From the NCBI GenBank assembly GCA_002401965.1, contig NVUR01000022.1, positions 23,848 to 87,847 on the forward strand: a stretch of DNA of 64,000 bases, given 5' to 3'. This DNA is from Alphaproteobacteria bacterium. GTDB taxonomy: Bacteria; Pseudomonadota; Alphaproteobacteria; Micavibrionales; Micavibrionaceae. How positions within the stretch are numbered: the stretch's first letter is position 1; every line of letters begins with the position of its first letter. Shown here in pieces: positions 44,642 through 54,617 of the stretch. The position numbers were made by a program, and so were the translations under genes. The notes under the pieces were generated by a model. That model made no database searches. It was not told the DNA's origin and saw only the letters and a list, made by a program, of their open reading frames with translations.

Positions 44642-44836
44642 GTGAGTAATTATCCGAAGGTAACACGTATGCATGATATACCAGAGAGAAAAAGAACATC
44701 TAACGTTCGAGAACTATTAAAAAAGCCCAACAAAAAAAATATGTTTTGGGCATGGATCGCCTATCAAAGTATCAAAGGCACATTAACCCTCAGCTTTATC
44801 TGGATTCCCATATTTTATCTATGGTTCACAAAATAG
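44642..44836 (+). CDS. Small hypothetical membrane protein, 64 aa
   Basis: Basic N-terminus and C-terminal TM LTLSFIWIPIFYLWF. Confidence 0.45.
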   Translation: MSNYPKVTRMHDIPERKRTSNVRELLKKPNKKNMFWAWIAYQSIKGTLTLSFIWIPIFYLWFTK

Positions 44837-44867
44837 CGTTGCCCAATACAGAGCTAACCACTCTCGA

Positions 44868-45434
44868 TCAAGAACGATTAACCAGACAAGACAGCGCATC
44901 AGAAAAACCTTTCAAGGCGATGGAATATTTCACTAATTCACGATTTTTCTGACGGTAAGAGATATCCAGCGTCTGGCTCTGCTTTAACATCTGCACAACA
45001 TCATCGGCCAAATCCAAATTGATGAAGCACCCCTCCTCATTACAAAATTGAAAAGGCACAGTGAAAGGATCTTGCGGTGATAAATGCACAGACAGCCCCA
45101 AGGGCAAAAATGTACCAAGAGGCACAATAACCTGTAAACGAGGTAACATCACGCCATCCCTGCCAATCAAAGAGACCTTTGCATGCAGCACATTGATACC
45201 GTTATCATCGGTAATTTTTTGAAAGACCTTGCATGAGCGTTCTTCGTCATCACCTTTGCCCCCGCCATCTTGCCAACATGCATATGTCCATGACTGGAAT
45301 TGTTTGCGCTCGACCTCTATTTTCTTTGGCATCGGCTCTTGGTTGTTCATCGCCTGATACGCCATAGAAATAGCACCGATACCAAGGCATAAAACCACGG
45401 CCGTCAAAGCATAGTTAACTTTCTTAAGAGGCAT
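44868..45434 (-). CDS. Invasion-associated locus B (IalB)-family protein
   Basis: FQSWTYACWQDGGG...CKVFQKI, LPLGLSVHLSPQDPFTVPFQFCNEEGCFINLDL. Confidence 0.85.
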   Translation of the reverse strand: MPLKKVNYALTAVVLCLGIGAISMAYQAMNNQEPMPKKIEVERKQFQSWTYACWQDGGGKGDDEERSCKVFQKITDDNGINVLHAKVSLIGRDGVMLPRLQVIVPLGTFLPLGLSVHLSPQDPFTVPFQFCNEEGCFINLDLADDVVQMLKQSQTLDISYRQKNRELVKYSIALKGFSDALSCLVNRS

Positions 45435-45436
45435 GC

Positions 45437-46579
45437 CTAATACACCCCTAGTTTTTCATAAACTTCGATCAGCAATTTCACCTTTTCATGTTCTGCGTGC
45501 AATGCTGCTGTCTCGGCGGCATAAGCCTCTTTTCGTGCCTGCAACAAAACAATGGGATCGCTATCCGATGACGCCATAACAGTATAATCACGCTCCGTTG
45601 ATACTGCCGCATTACGCAGGACAATATATTGCTCTTGGATATAGGCATAAGACATAATCAAGCGCTCTAAATTCATAACAGCATCAAAAAGATGGTTGCG
45701 GAAATCATTATAGATATCCTGCCCCGCATAAAGTTCTTCAAGATGCTGTAAATTAATGGCTTTTACAGCATGACCAACTGAAACACTCCACCGCGCATTG
45801 TTGTTCACATAGACATCATCAGACACACCATAGAAACCATTCATCGCCATATCAGGAAAAACATTATCTGTATCAGAGAACTGTACCGAACCATTCATTT
45901 TTTGCATAAAGTAAAACCGCGCCGCAACAACATCAGGCGACATCGCAATCATAGACGCAGGAGACGCCAGAATAGGTGTGATATCAGCACGCGGAATACT
46001 GACCTGCTGTTTCAGAACTTGAGATACATATTCCGGCAATAACTTGGTTAATTTCGTAATATCACGCAATATTTTATCCTTCTGACGATCAAGAGATATG
46101 CTCTTCTTTGCCAAAGTGTCGGTTGCTGATTTCATACGAATAAAATGCGGATCTGTTGTACCTTTACTGCCCTTTACAAAAGCCGTAATAATTTCATTAC
46201 GATCAGCGAGATATGCGTTGAGAATCTGTTGCTGATTTTGAATATAACGATAGTGCATATAGTTTTGCGTTACATCAACGATCAACGTCGCCTTTGGGTC
46301 ACTATAAAAACGACTAAGCGCACTGTATGAAACATCTGTGTTCAATAAGTTATCAGAAGGTTTCTGAGCAGGCATATTTAAGTTTACAGCCGAAGAAACC
46401 AAGCGATCAATAACGGGGTCATTAAATAAGCTCCACCATGATTCTAATGTAGAAGCTGTACGTTCCATAACAACAGACTGGAAAACATTATCTTTTCCTG
46501 ATATGCCCACTTTATTTGCAGCAACGCAATTTCCCAAAACACAGCAACATAAACCCAAAACTACAAAACGCGATAACAT
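45437..46579 (-). CDS. TolC/NodT-like outer membrane factor lipoprotein, divergent
   Basis: Lipobox LGNC; SWWSLFNDPVIDRLVSSAVNLN; helical coiled-coil-rich body. Confidence 0.65.
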   Translation of the reverse strand: MLSRFVVLGLCCCVLGNCVAANKVGISGKDNVFQSVVMERTASTLESWWSLFNDPVIDRLVSSAVNLNMPAQKPSDNLLNTDVSYSALSRFYSDPKATLIVDVTQNYMHYRYIQNQQQILNAYLADRNEIITAFVKGSKGTTDPHFIRMKSATDTLAKKSISLDRQKDKILRDITKLTKLLPEYVSQVLKQQVSIPRADITPILASPASMIAMSPDVVAARFYFMQKMNGSVQFSDTDNVFPDMAMNGFYGVSDDVYVNNNARWSVSVGHAVKAINLQHLEELYAGQDIYNDFRNHLFDAVMNLERLIMSYAYIQEQYIVLRNAAVSTERDYTVMASSDSDPIVLLQARKEAYAAETAALHAEHEKVKLLIEVYEKLGVY

Positions 46580-46786
46580 CGTTTTTCTTTCTTCAAAATA
46601 TCACAATAGAATCTGATAGTTTAAGGATAAACAAGCCACAACGAAGCGCAACAAACTCTTTGAATTCGACTACGGATAGCTGTGTACATAAAGAGCCCCT
46701 CCGCATCCTAAATTAAATATTTTAATTTCGCAGGATACAGGCTACAACATACGTATTATTCAAAAGAACAAAATACAGGTGCGTGA

Positions 46787-48241
46787 ATGCTTCGGGCAAA
46801 ACCACATCATAACAGTGTGCTTATCATGCTTGCTTTCGTCCTATCAGGGTGTCAGCACTTGCCTACCTATGACCAGAAATCATCGGTTGACCTTGAACAT
46901 CCATATAATATTCAAGTTAGAACGGACGAAGAAACACCGTCATCACAACTGCCCGTGAATGTTGGTTGGTGGGAACTATACGCGGATGAAGAGTTAAATA
47001 CTCTTATGCGTCAGGCCTTTGCCAAAAACCCCAATATCAACCAAATCCGCGCCCGCTTAAATCAGGCAAATGCACTGGCTAAGCAAAACCGATCATCACG
47101 CCTGCCCAGCCTTAATATCGCGGGGGCTCGCTCCACATTTGAGGGGGACAACAATCCTTCTTCCGATTATGCCTTAATCAGCACAGCCAGCTTTGAGCTT
47201 GACCTCTGGGGTAAGAACAAAGCCAATCACGCCGCTGCAAAATTAAATGCACAAGCCAGCACAGAAGACCTGCACACCGCGCATATCACGCTGAGTGCCT
47301 CTATCGTTGAAAACTGGCTGGATATCCTATCATTGCTGGAACAAGAAACACTGATTCGCAAACAAATCAAAGTGAATCGCACCGTATTGGAATTACAGCA
47401 AAAACGCTTTGAAATGGGATCATCCAGCGCCCTTTCCGTCCTTCAGCAAGAAGAAATTTTGGCACAATCAGAGGCTAACTTGCCCGATATCCTCTCTGCC
47501 GAAAAGCAAGCCCTTAACAACCTTACGCTTTTGGTTGGACATACACCGTATAAAGGATTGATTATAAGCGAAAAAACATCGCCCGCGGCTCTGCCTATTC
47601 CTCTGACGGGCTTACCATCAGATTTACTGGAAAATCGTCCTGATATCATCGCCGCATGGCTGCGCCTGCGATCCGCACAATGGGCAACCAAAGCGGCATG
47701 GGCCAATCGCCTGCCCAATTTCGATCTCTCGGCGACATATACGACCAGTGCAACGGCGCTCAACAGCCTGTTTAACACATGGTTACTTGATCTGGCAGCA
47801 AGCGTCGCCGCCCCCGTTTTTGATGGCGGCAACAGAAAAGCAGAACAATTCCGCCAAAAAGCCATCGCCGATGAACGTTATCACGCCTATCGCGAGACCG
47901 TCTTAAATGCAGTAGTGGAGGTTGAAAATGCCTTAATTCGCAATATCTATCAGGATCAGAAGATCACCGCCCTGAATAATCAGCTTCTGGCGTCTGATAA
48001 AACACTGAAACAAGCGCAGCTCAGCTATACCAACGGCAGCAGTGACTACGTTAATGTTCTGAACAGCCTGAATAACACGCAATCTTTGGTGCAACAAATC
48101 ACACGGGAGCATCTAAAACAGGCGAAAGAACGCGTCAGTCTTTATCGCGCACTTGGTGGGCGAAGCTGGGCGGCGAATTTGCCTATCGAACAGAATGACA
48201 GTAACAGCAAAACAATTGTGAAAGACGTCAAAGATGACTGA
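46787..48241 (+). CDS. NodT-family RND efflux outer membrane lipoprotein
   Basis: Lipobox LSGC; VNVGWWELYADEELNTLMRQAFAKNPNINQIRARLNQANA; LLENRPDIIAAWLRLRSA. Confidence 0.93.
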   Translation: MLRAKPHHNSVLIMLAFVLSGCQHLPTYDQKSSVDLEHPYNIQVRTDEETPSSQLPVNVGWWELYADEELNTLMRQAFAKNPNINQIRARLNQANALAKQNRSSRLPSLNIAGARSTFEGDNNPSSDYALISTASFELDLWGKNKANHAAAKLNAQASTEDLHTAHITLSASIVENWLDILSLLEQETLIRKQIKVNRTVLELQQKRFEMGSSSALSVLQQEEILAQSEANLPDILSAEKQALNNLTLLVGHTPYKGLIISEKTSPAALPIPLTGLPSDLLENRPDIIAAWLRLRSAQWATKAAWANRLPNFDLSATYTTSATALNSLFNTWLLDLAASVAAPVFDGGNRKAEQFRQKAIADERYHAYRETVLNAVVEVENALIRNIYQDQKITALNNQLLASDKTLKQAQLSYTNGSSDYVNVLNSLNNTQSLVQQITREHLKQAKERVSLYRALGGRSWAANLPIEQNDSNSKTIVKDVKDD

Positions 48242-49445
48242 AGAACATGTCTCGACATTATCCATCGCAGCAAGAACCGTCCTCGTCCTTATCATCTTAG
48301 CGGCAGCAGCGGCGATCTACGCTTACTTCATTCTAAACGAAGCGCATACAGACAAAACAGATGACATAAAAGCACAAAGCATCATTGTTAAAACCACACC
48401 AGTTGCACTGGGCACCTACCCCATCAAAATCGAAGTCATGGGACATGTGGTTGCCGCGCGTAAAGCCGCGCTGAAAGCACGTGTATCTGGTGAAATCATC
48501 AAAGTATCCGATGAATTTATCCCAGGGGGTCTTCTAAAAGCTCAAGAAGAAATTTTACATATTGACCCATCAGACTATGTCCTTGATGTAAAAGTCAAAA
48601 AAGCAGCGCTCAGTCAAGCCAGAGCCGTCTTAATGCTGGAACTCGGGCAACAAGCCATTGCAAAAGATGAATTGAAAATTATAGAACAAAGCACAGGCAG
48701 AAAGCTGGCAAACAGTGACCTTGCCTTGCGTAAACCGCAATTGGCACAGGCCAGAGCCAACGTTGAATCTGCGAAAGCCAGTCTGGCACTGTCCGATCTG
48801 AACCTAACACGCACAACGCTGAAAGCTCCGTTTAATGCGCTGGTCAGTATGCGTGCAACAGATCAGGGCAATGTTATTTCACCGCAAGATACACTCGCCA
48901 CATTGGTCAGCACGGATGAATTTTGGATTGATGCAGAAATTCCAGTTCATAATTTGCGCTGGCTTGTCCTGCCCCAAGGTGAAAAAGCAGGCTCAACAGC
49001 ACAAATTATCCTTGATGGTGGACGCGGTGAGCGCACTGGCGCATTGATAAAAACCACAGGATCTCTTAATCAACAAAGTCATCTGGCCGCAGTGATTATT
49101 TCTGTGCGTGATCCCTTATTGCTAGAGGCAACAAACGCCCTTAAATCGCCGATGATTTTGGGTGATTACGTGAGAGTCACATTGATGGGGAGAAAGCTGA
49201 GCAATACCGCACGAATTTTACAATCACATTTACGAAATAACAACACAATATGGTTAGAGCGCGGCGGAAAACTTATCATACAACCCATTGAAATCGCATA
49301 CGCCGATCGCCAATATGCCTATATTTCCAAAGGTCTGAAGCATGGTGACAAGATTGTAACATCAAACATCATAACTCCCATCCATGGCATGGATATCGTG
49401 CTTTACGATGCCGCTGATGACAACATAAATAGCGCGCAGGAATAA
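48234..49445 (+). CDS. RND efflux periplasmic adaptor (membrane fusion protein)
   Basis: GHVVAARKAALKARVSGEIIKVSDEFIPGGLLKAQEEILHIDPSDY; N-terminal TM. Confidence 0.92.
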   Translation: MTEEHVSTLSIAARTVLVLIILAAAAAIYAYFILNEAHTDKTDDIKAQSIIVKTTPVALGTYPIKIEVMGHVVAARKAALKARVSGEIIKVSDEFIPGGLLKAQEEILHIDPSDYVLDVKVKKAALSQARAVLMLELGQQAIAKDELKIIEQSTGRKLANSDLALRKPQLAQARANVESAKASLALSDLNLTRTTLKAPFNALVSMRATDQGNVISPQDTLATLVSTDEFWIDAEIPVHNLRWLVLPQGEKAGSTAQIILDGGRGERTGALIKTTGSLNQQSHLAAVIISVRDPLLLEATNALKSPMILGDYVRVTLMGRKLSNTARILQSHLRNNNTIWLERGGKLIIQPIEIAYADRQYAYISKGLKHGDKIVTSNIITPIHGMDIVLYDAADDNINSAQE

Positions 49446-49450
49446 CGATA

Positions 49451-52400
49451 ATGGGGCATTTTGACGAAGACGAACTCAAAGATATAAAGGCTGGCCCTAT
49501 CGCCTATATGGCGGCGCATCCTGTCGCAGCCAACCTTCTGATGCTGGTTCTACTACTGGGTGGTTTTTTATTTCTGAACAACAGCAAAAAGGAAGTCTTC
49601 CCACAATTTGACTTTGACGCCGTTCTCATCCAAATGGCCTATCCGGGTGCCAGCCCAGAAGAAGTCGAACAAGGTATTATTCTAGCCGTTGAGGAAGCTA
49701 TAAAAGACGTTGATGGCATCAAGAATATAAAATCATCTGCCTTTGAAGGCGCAGGCCATGTTTATGCGATTCTGCATAACGCCGATGATATGATGCAAAT
49801 ATTTCAGGATATTAAAACCGCAATTGACCAAGTCAGCACCTTCCCCGTCGATGCGGAAAATTTAACAGTTTCCGTCCTAACAGATAAACAAACAGTCATG
49901 AAGCTGGTCTTATATGGAACAACAGATGATACGGTATTAAGACAAACTGCAGAGAGTATTCAGGCACAGTTAGAACAAGACCCCGATATTGGTATTGTTG
50001 AGCTATCCAATGTGCGTGACTATGAAATCCATATTGAAATATCGCAAGAGAATCTGCGGCGTCACGGCCTGAATATTCCCGATATTGCCCAAATCGTTTC
50101 AAGAACAGCTATAGAAATCGGCGGTGGTGCGCTTAAGACGTCTGCCGGAGAAATCCTTGTCCGTATGACAGAACGCCGCAATTACGCCGCGGATTTTAAA
50201 GATATCCCGATTATCAAAACAGAAAATGGCAGCATCGTCTATCTGGGTGACATCGCCACAATCAGCGATGGTTTTGATACATCCAGTAAATATTCCAGTT
50301 TCAATGATAAACCCGCTATTCTAATGGCAGTACGCAGTGTTGGTAATCAAACACCAACAGGCATTTCATTTGCGGTACGAAACAGTATCAAATCCCTTAA
50401 TGATAATTTTCCAGGTGATTTGCAACTGGTTGTAATTAAAGATGAATCAATCGTATTTCAACAACGCGCCAACCTTCTTATGAGGAACGGGTTACTCGGT
50501 CTTATTCTTGTTGTGATCTTCTTGGCACTGTTCCTTGATATTCGCCTCGCTTTTTGGGTCAGTATGGGGATTCCGATCTCTTATATGGGGGCGTTTCTTT
50601 TACTGCCCATGACCGATGGTTTTTCAATCAACATGGTCTCTATGTTTGCCTTCATCATTGCACTGGGAATAGTAGTTGATGACGCCGTGGTTGTCGGTGA
50701 GAATATCTATCATAAACGTGAACAAGGAAAGAAGCCCCTGCACGCCTCCGTCGAAGGGGCAAGAGAGATGGCCATTCCCGTATTTGTCAGCGTCCTGACC
50801 AATATTATTGCTTTTACGCCCATGCTGTTCATGCCTGGTTTTATGGGGAAAATATTCAGCATCATCCCCGTCATTGTGATTTCGACATTCTTTTTATCCC
50901 TGATTGAGAGCCTATTCATTCTGCCCGCGCATTTAACCTTTAAACAAGCCAAGAACATTAAAAACCGCCCATTACTGAGCATCATAAATTTCCAAAAAGG
51001 ATTTAATCGAAAGTTTGATTCATTTGTGCAAAATATATATGCGCCCTTCTTAATTAAATCTATTTCTCTGCGCTATGTTTCCTTATCGCTGTTTCTGTTG
51101 GTGCTGATTGGTATGGCTGGCTTCGTGAAAGGTGGACATTTAGGCATGCAAATGTTCCCACGTGTTGAGTCCGATTTTTCTTATACCGAAGCAACCCTAA
51201 AGGTTGGTGCGCCCGAGGAAGATGTCCGCGCGGTTGAAAAACAAATCATTGATGCGGCAAATGAAATCATCAAAAATAACGGAGGGGAGCAGCTCTCCTT
51301 CGGTATTTATTCACATATCGATGGTAACGTTATACAAACCCAAGCATTCCTGACCGATGTCGATACACGCCCCATCAGCACAAAAGCCTTCACCGAATTA
51401 TGGCGTAAAACCACAGGAACAATTCTTGGGCTTGAAAGCGTAAAATTCTCATCCAACCGAGGCGGGCCGGGGGATGGTGCGGCTTTAACCGTTGAACTCA
51501 GCCATCATGACACCGATATTTTGCAAGAAGCAGCAACATCGCTCGCCCTATCCTTAGAAAACTTCCCCAGCGCGCAGGATATCAATGACGGATCGGCGCA
51601 AGGAAAAAGGCAATTCGACTTTACCGTTACTGACCTTGGCTACACGCTTGGTCTGTCCCCTTTAGAAATCGGACGGCAAGTGCGCGGCGCATTTTATGGC
51701 AGTGAAGCCCTGAAACAGCAACGCGGACGCAACGAGGTACGTGTTCTTGTCATGTCACCGGAAAAGGAACGTAACTCAGCCTACTTCATGAAGAATATGA
51801 TGATAAAAGCCCCAAACGGCACGGATGTTTTGCTGAGTGATGTTGTGCAAATGAAAGAAGGTCGCGCCTATACCACCATTAACCGCAGGAATAGTCGGCG
51901 TATCATTACAGTTGAATCCGATGTGAATCCTCCATCAGAAACAAATCTCATTATCAATGCAATTACCAATGACACCTTGCCCGCCTTACAAAAACGCTAT
52001 CCAGGGCTAACTTTCTCCTTTGAGGGCGAACAAGCAGATATGCGTGACAGCCTACAAAGCCTGTTTATGGGCATGTTCGGGGTATTGTTTGTGATGTACG
52101 CCATACTCGCCGTACTATTTTCCAGCTACAGCCAACCCTTAATGATTATGATTGCCATCCCGTTCAGTATGGTCGGCGCGATCATCGGGCATTATATCAT
52201 GGGTTTTCCGATGAGCATCGTCAGCATGTTCGGTATTATCGCACTGGCAGGGGTTGTGGTAAACGACTCCCTGATCCTGATTGATTTATCGAATAGACGG
52301 CACAAAGAAGGACACGAGATATTTTTAGCCGTGGTGATGGCCGCCACCCAGCGTTTCCGCCCTATTATTCTAACCACCCTGACAACCTTTGTTGGCCTAG

Positions 52401-52735
52401 CCCCGATGATGTTTGAAACATCACGTCAAGCGCGGTTTTTGATTCCAATGGCAATATCATTGGGTTATGGCATTATATTTGCGACATTCTTGACGTTGAT
52501 CCTTATTCCATCTCTTTACATGATTATTGAGGATATAAAACCGATATTCAAAAGATGGAGCGCTCCTTTTTTAAAGTTCTGCTTTTACTATATTCTGCCC
52601 GCAGTGATTGGTGCTCTACTTGTAATGTTCTGTACACCCTACATTCTTGATTCTTTGGTCGCAAACATGATGTTTGAAAATATAAAACCACTATTTGAAG
52701 AAGTGATCCGTCTAACATTGGATAAACAGCCATAG
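49451..52735 (+). CDS. RND efflux inner-membrane transporter (AcrB/HAE1-like superfamily)
   Basis: 1094 aa; NSKKEVFPQFDFDAVLIQMAYPGASPEEVEQGI, GIVVDDAVVVGENI, large periplasmic loops. Confidence 0.96.
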   Translation: MGHFDEDELKDIKAGPIAYMAAHPVAANLLMLVLLLGGFLFLNNSKKEVFPQFDFDAVLIQMAYPGASPEEVEQGIILAVEEAIKDVDGIKNIKSSAFEGAGHVYAILHNADDMMQIFQDIKTAIDQVSTFPVDAENLTVSVLTDKQTVMKLVLYGTTDDTVLRQTAESIQAQLEQDPDIGIVELSNVRDYEIHIEISQENLRRHGLNIPDIAQIVSRTAIEIGGGALKTSAGEILVRMTERRNYAADFKDIPIIKTENGSIVYLGDIATISDGFDTSSKYSSFNDKPAILMAVRSVGNQTPTGISFAVRNSIKSLNDNFPGDLQLVVIKDESIVFQQRANLLMRNGLLGLILVVIFLALFLDIRLAFWVSMGIPISYMGAFLLLPMTDGFSINMVSMFAFIIALGIVVDDAVVVGENIYHKREQGKKPLHASVEGAREMAIPVFVSVLTNIIAFTPMLFMPGFMGKIFSIIPVIVISTFFLSLIESLFILPAHLTFKQAKNIKNRPLLSIINFQKGFNRKFDSFVQNIYAPFLIKSISLRYVSLSLFLLVLIGMAGFVKGGHLGMQMFPRVESDFSYTEATLKVGAPEEDVRAVEKQIIDAANEIIKNNGGEQLSFGIYSHIDGNVIQTQAFLTDVDTRPISTKAFTELWRKTTGTILGLESVKFSSNRGGPGDGAALTVELSHHDTDILQEAATSLALSLENFPSAQDINDGSAQGKRQFDFTVTDLGYTLGLSPLEIGRQVRGAFYGSEALKQQRGRNEVRVLVMSPEKERNSAYFMKNMMIKAPNGTDVLLSDVVQMKEGRAYTTINRRNSRRIITVESDVNPPSETNLIINAITNDTLPALQKRYPGLTFSFEGEQADMRDSLQSLFMGMFGVLFVMYAILAVLFSSYSQPLMIMIAIPFSMVGAIIGHYIMGFPMSIVSMFGIIALAGVVVNDSLILIDLSNRRHKEGHEIFLAVVMAATQRFRPIILTTLTTFVGLAPMMFETSRQARFLIPMAISLGYGIIFATFLTLILIPSLYMIIEDIKPIFKRWSAPFLKFCFYYILPAVIGALLVMFCTPYILDSLVANMMFENIKPLFEEVIRLTLDKQP

Positions 52736-52837
52736 AAATATATGAAAACGGCGAAAAGATAGCCTCCCCCTCTTTTCTTCCTATCCATTAAACGATACAT
52801 CTAGGGGACGATATTACTTATAGGGAAAGATACGATT

Positions 52838-53686
52838 ATGCTCGCGATTATTGGTGGCTCCGGCCTGTATGCTTTGGATGAACTGGGTGTTGTGGCAGAA
52901 CATGATATCGATACCCCCTTTGGCAAACCATCCGCGCCTGTTATCGAAGGCAAAGCCTTTGGCTCTTCCGTTCTATTTTTACCGCGCCATGGACGTAATC
53001 ACGAATTTTTGCCCTCTGAGGTTAATTACCGCGCTAATATTTATGCTCTGAAAAAACTCGGTGCAACAACGATTTTAAGTATCTCCGCCTCTGGATCATT
53101 GCAAGAGGAAATCGCACCGGGTGATCTGGCACTTGCCTCACAATATTTCGACCATACACGCGGCAAGCGTGAGGCCTCGTTCTTTGGCGAAGGCGTGACG
53201 GCACATATTTCAACGGCTGCACCAACCTGCCCCGTCTTATCAGCGGATGTCTTAAAGGCAGCAAAGGAATTTGATATTACACTCCATAGTGACAAAACAT
53301 ATGCCTGTGTTGAAGGCCCGCGCCTTGGCACAAAAGCCGAGAGTAACTTTCTGCGCGGTGCAGCGGGATGCGATATTGTTGGCATGACCAACGTCCCCGA
53401 AGCATTTTTGGCACGTGAGGCGCAAATGGGTTACGTCACCCTCGCCATTGCCACAGATTATGATTGCTGGCGTGAAGACCCTGACGAGCATGTCAGCGTC
53501 GAAGCCGTCTTCGCCGTGTATTTCGAGAATATAGGCAAGATTAAACAACTGATTTTAAAATTGCTAGAAAACGGTATTTCAAAGACACCAAACAACATCC
53601 GCACCGCCCTAACCGGCGCGGTGATGACGCCAGATGAACGCTTAAGCGATACACAAAAGGAATGGCTCAACGTATTAAGAGCATAA
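52838..53686 (+). CDS. mtnP: S-methyl-5'-thioadenosine phosphorylase (MtnP)
   Basis: IIGGSGLYAL, LPRHGRNHEFLPSEVNYRANIYALKKLGA, EGPRLGTKAES, GMTNVPEAFLAREAQMGY, ATDYDCW. Confidence 0.94.
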   Translation: MLAIIGGSGLYALDELGVVAEHDIDTPFGKPSAPVIEGKAFGSSVLFLPRHGRNHEFLPSEVNYRANIYALKKLGATTILSISASGSLQEEIAPGDLALASQYFDHTRGKREASFFGEGVTAHISTAAPTCPVLSADVLKAAKEFDITLHSDKTYACVEGPRLGTKAESNFLRGAAGCDIVGMTNVPEAFLAREAQMGYVTLAIATDYDCWREDPDEHVSVEAVFAVYFENIGKIKQLILKLLENGISKTPNNIRTALTGAVMTPDERLSDTQKEWLNVLRA

Positions 53687-53711
53687 TATCTAAAGAACCT
53701 AAGGGAAAAAC

Positions 53712-54425
53712 CTATTCAGGCTTGCCCCACATCATTTTAGATTTTGGCGCATGTGCATCCAAATTCTCTAAAGCTTTGATGATATCTTCGTTTTTGGCAC
53801 GCTGTTTGTAATCTTCATCACGGAACACGTACACAACCGTACCATCTTGCGCGATCACAAATGTTGCAGGAATGGGCAGCTCATAATTATCAATGCCATT
53901 AAACTCCGCCAGAGTTTTTCCAGTCTCACCTTTTAGCCATTTTGAAAAATCGGCGCGTTGATCTTCGGGTACTTCCCAGATCAGATCATATTCACGGGCA
54001 ACTTTATTCCCCGCATCACTCAATACTTCGAAGGTAATCGCATTCTTTGTTGCCGTATCTTGCACACTGTTTGGTGTTTCAGGTGTCACCGCCACAAGTT
54101 GCCCGCCCAATTCTTCAAATTCGGGCAGAATCTCCTGATAGGCATAAAGCTGGTCATTACAAACAGGACACCATCCACCACGATAAAACGTCAAAATAAC
54201 CGGTCCGCTTTCAAGAATACTGGTTAATGTATGTGTTACACCATCCGCGTTGGATAAAACAAATTCAGGGGCTTTTGTACCAACCGTTATTCCACTGATA
54301 TGATTGGAATCAATAGGTGGCATTTTAGTGAACATCGCTTCATTGTCATCAGCCAAAGCATAAGGCGCAGACAGTCCTGCAACACTCATAACCATCATAA
54401 ACATTAAGGTTTTAATTTTAAACAT
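53712..54425 (-). CDS. AhpC/TSA-family peroxiredoxin-like protein, exported
   Basis: Signal peptide; APEFVLSNADGVTHTLTSILESGPVILTFYRGGWCPVCNDQLYAYQ. Confidence 0.9.
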   Translation of the reverse strand: MFKIKTLMFMMVMSVAGLSAPYALADDNEAMFTKMPPIDSNHISGITVGTKAPEFVLSNADGVTHTLTSILESGPVILTFYRGGWCPVCNDQLYAYQEILPEFEELGGQLVAVTPETPNSVQDTATKNAITFEVLSDAGNKVAREYDLIWEVPEDQRADFSKWLKGETGKTLAEFNGIDNYELPIPATFVIAQDGTVVYVFRDEDYKQRAKNEDIIKALENLDAHAPKSKMMWGKPE

Positions 54426-54509
54426 GCGGAACTCTCCTATATAAAAACGCGAGCCATCATTATAGAAGCATTTTTACAAGAGATCAAATAAACCCTGCAA
54501 TCAGAATTA

Positions 54510-54615
54510 TATAGTGGTTTGGCTTTATTTTAATACAAGGCACGAGGCGCAAAATCGTATTTTTATACGGTTGTGACGAAGTAACGCTGTAGTAAATTAA
54601 ATGCAATCCACTATA
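54510..54615. mobile_element. 106-bp Correia-like miniature inverted-repeat element
   Basis: TATAGTGGTTTGGCTTTATTTTAATACAAGGC...GCGTAACGAAG-type interior...AAATTAAATGCAATCCACTATA; imperfect terminal inverted repeats plus internal CGTAT-tttt-ATACG hairpin. Confidence 0.65.
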
Positions 54616-54617
54616 AT

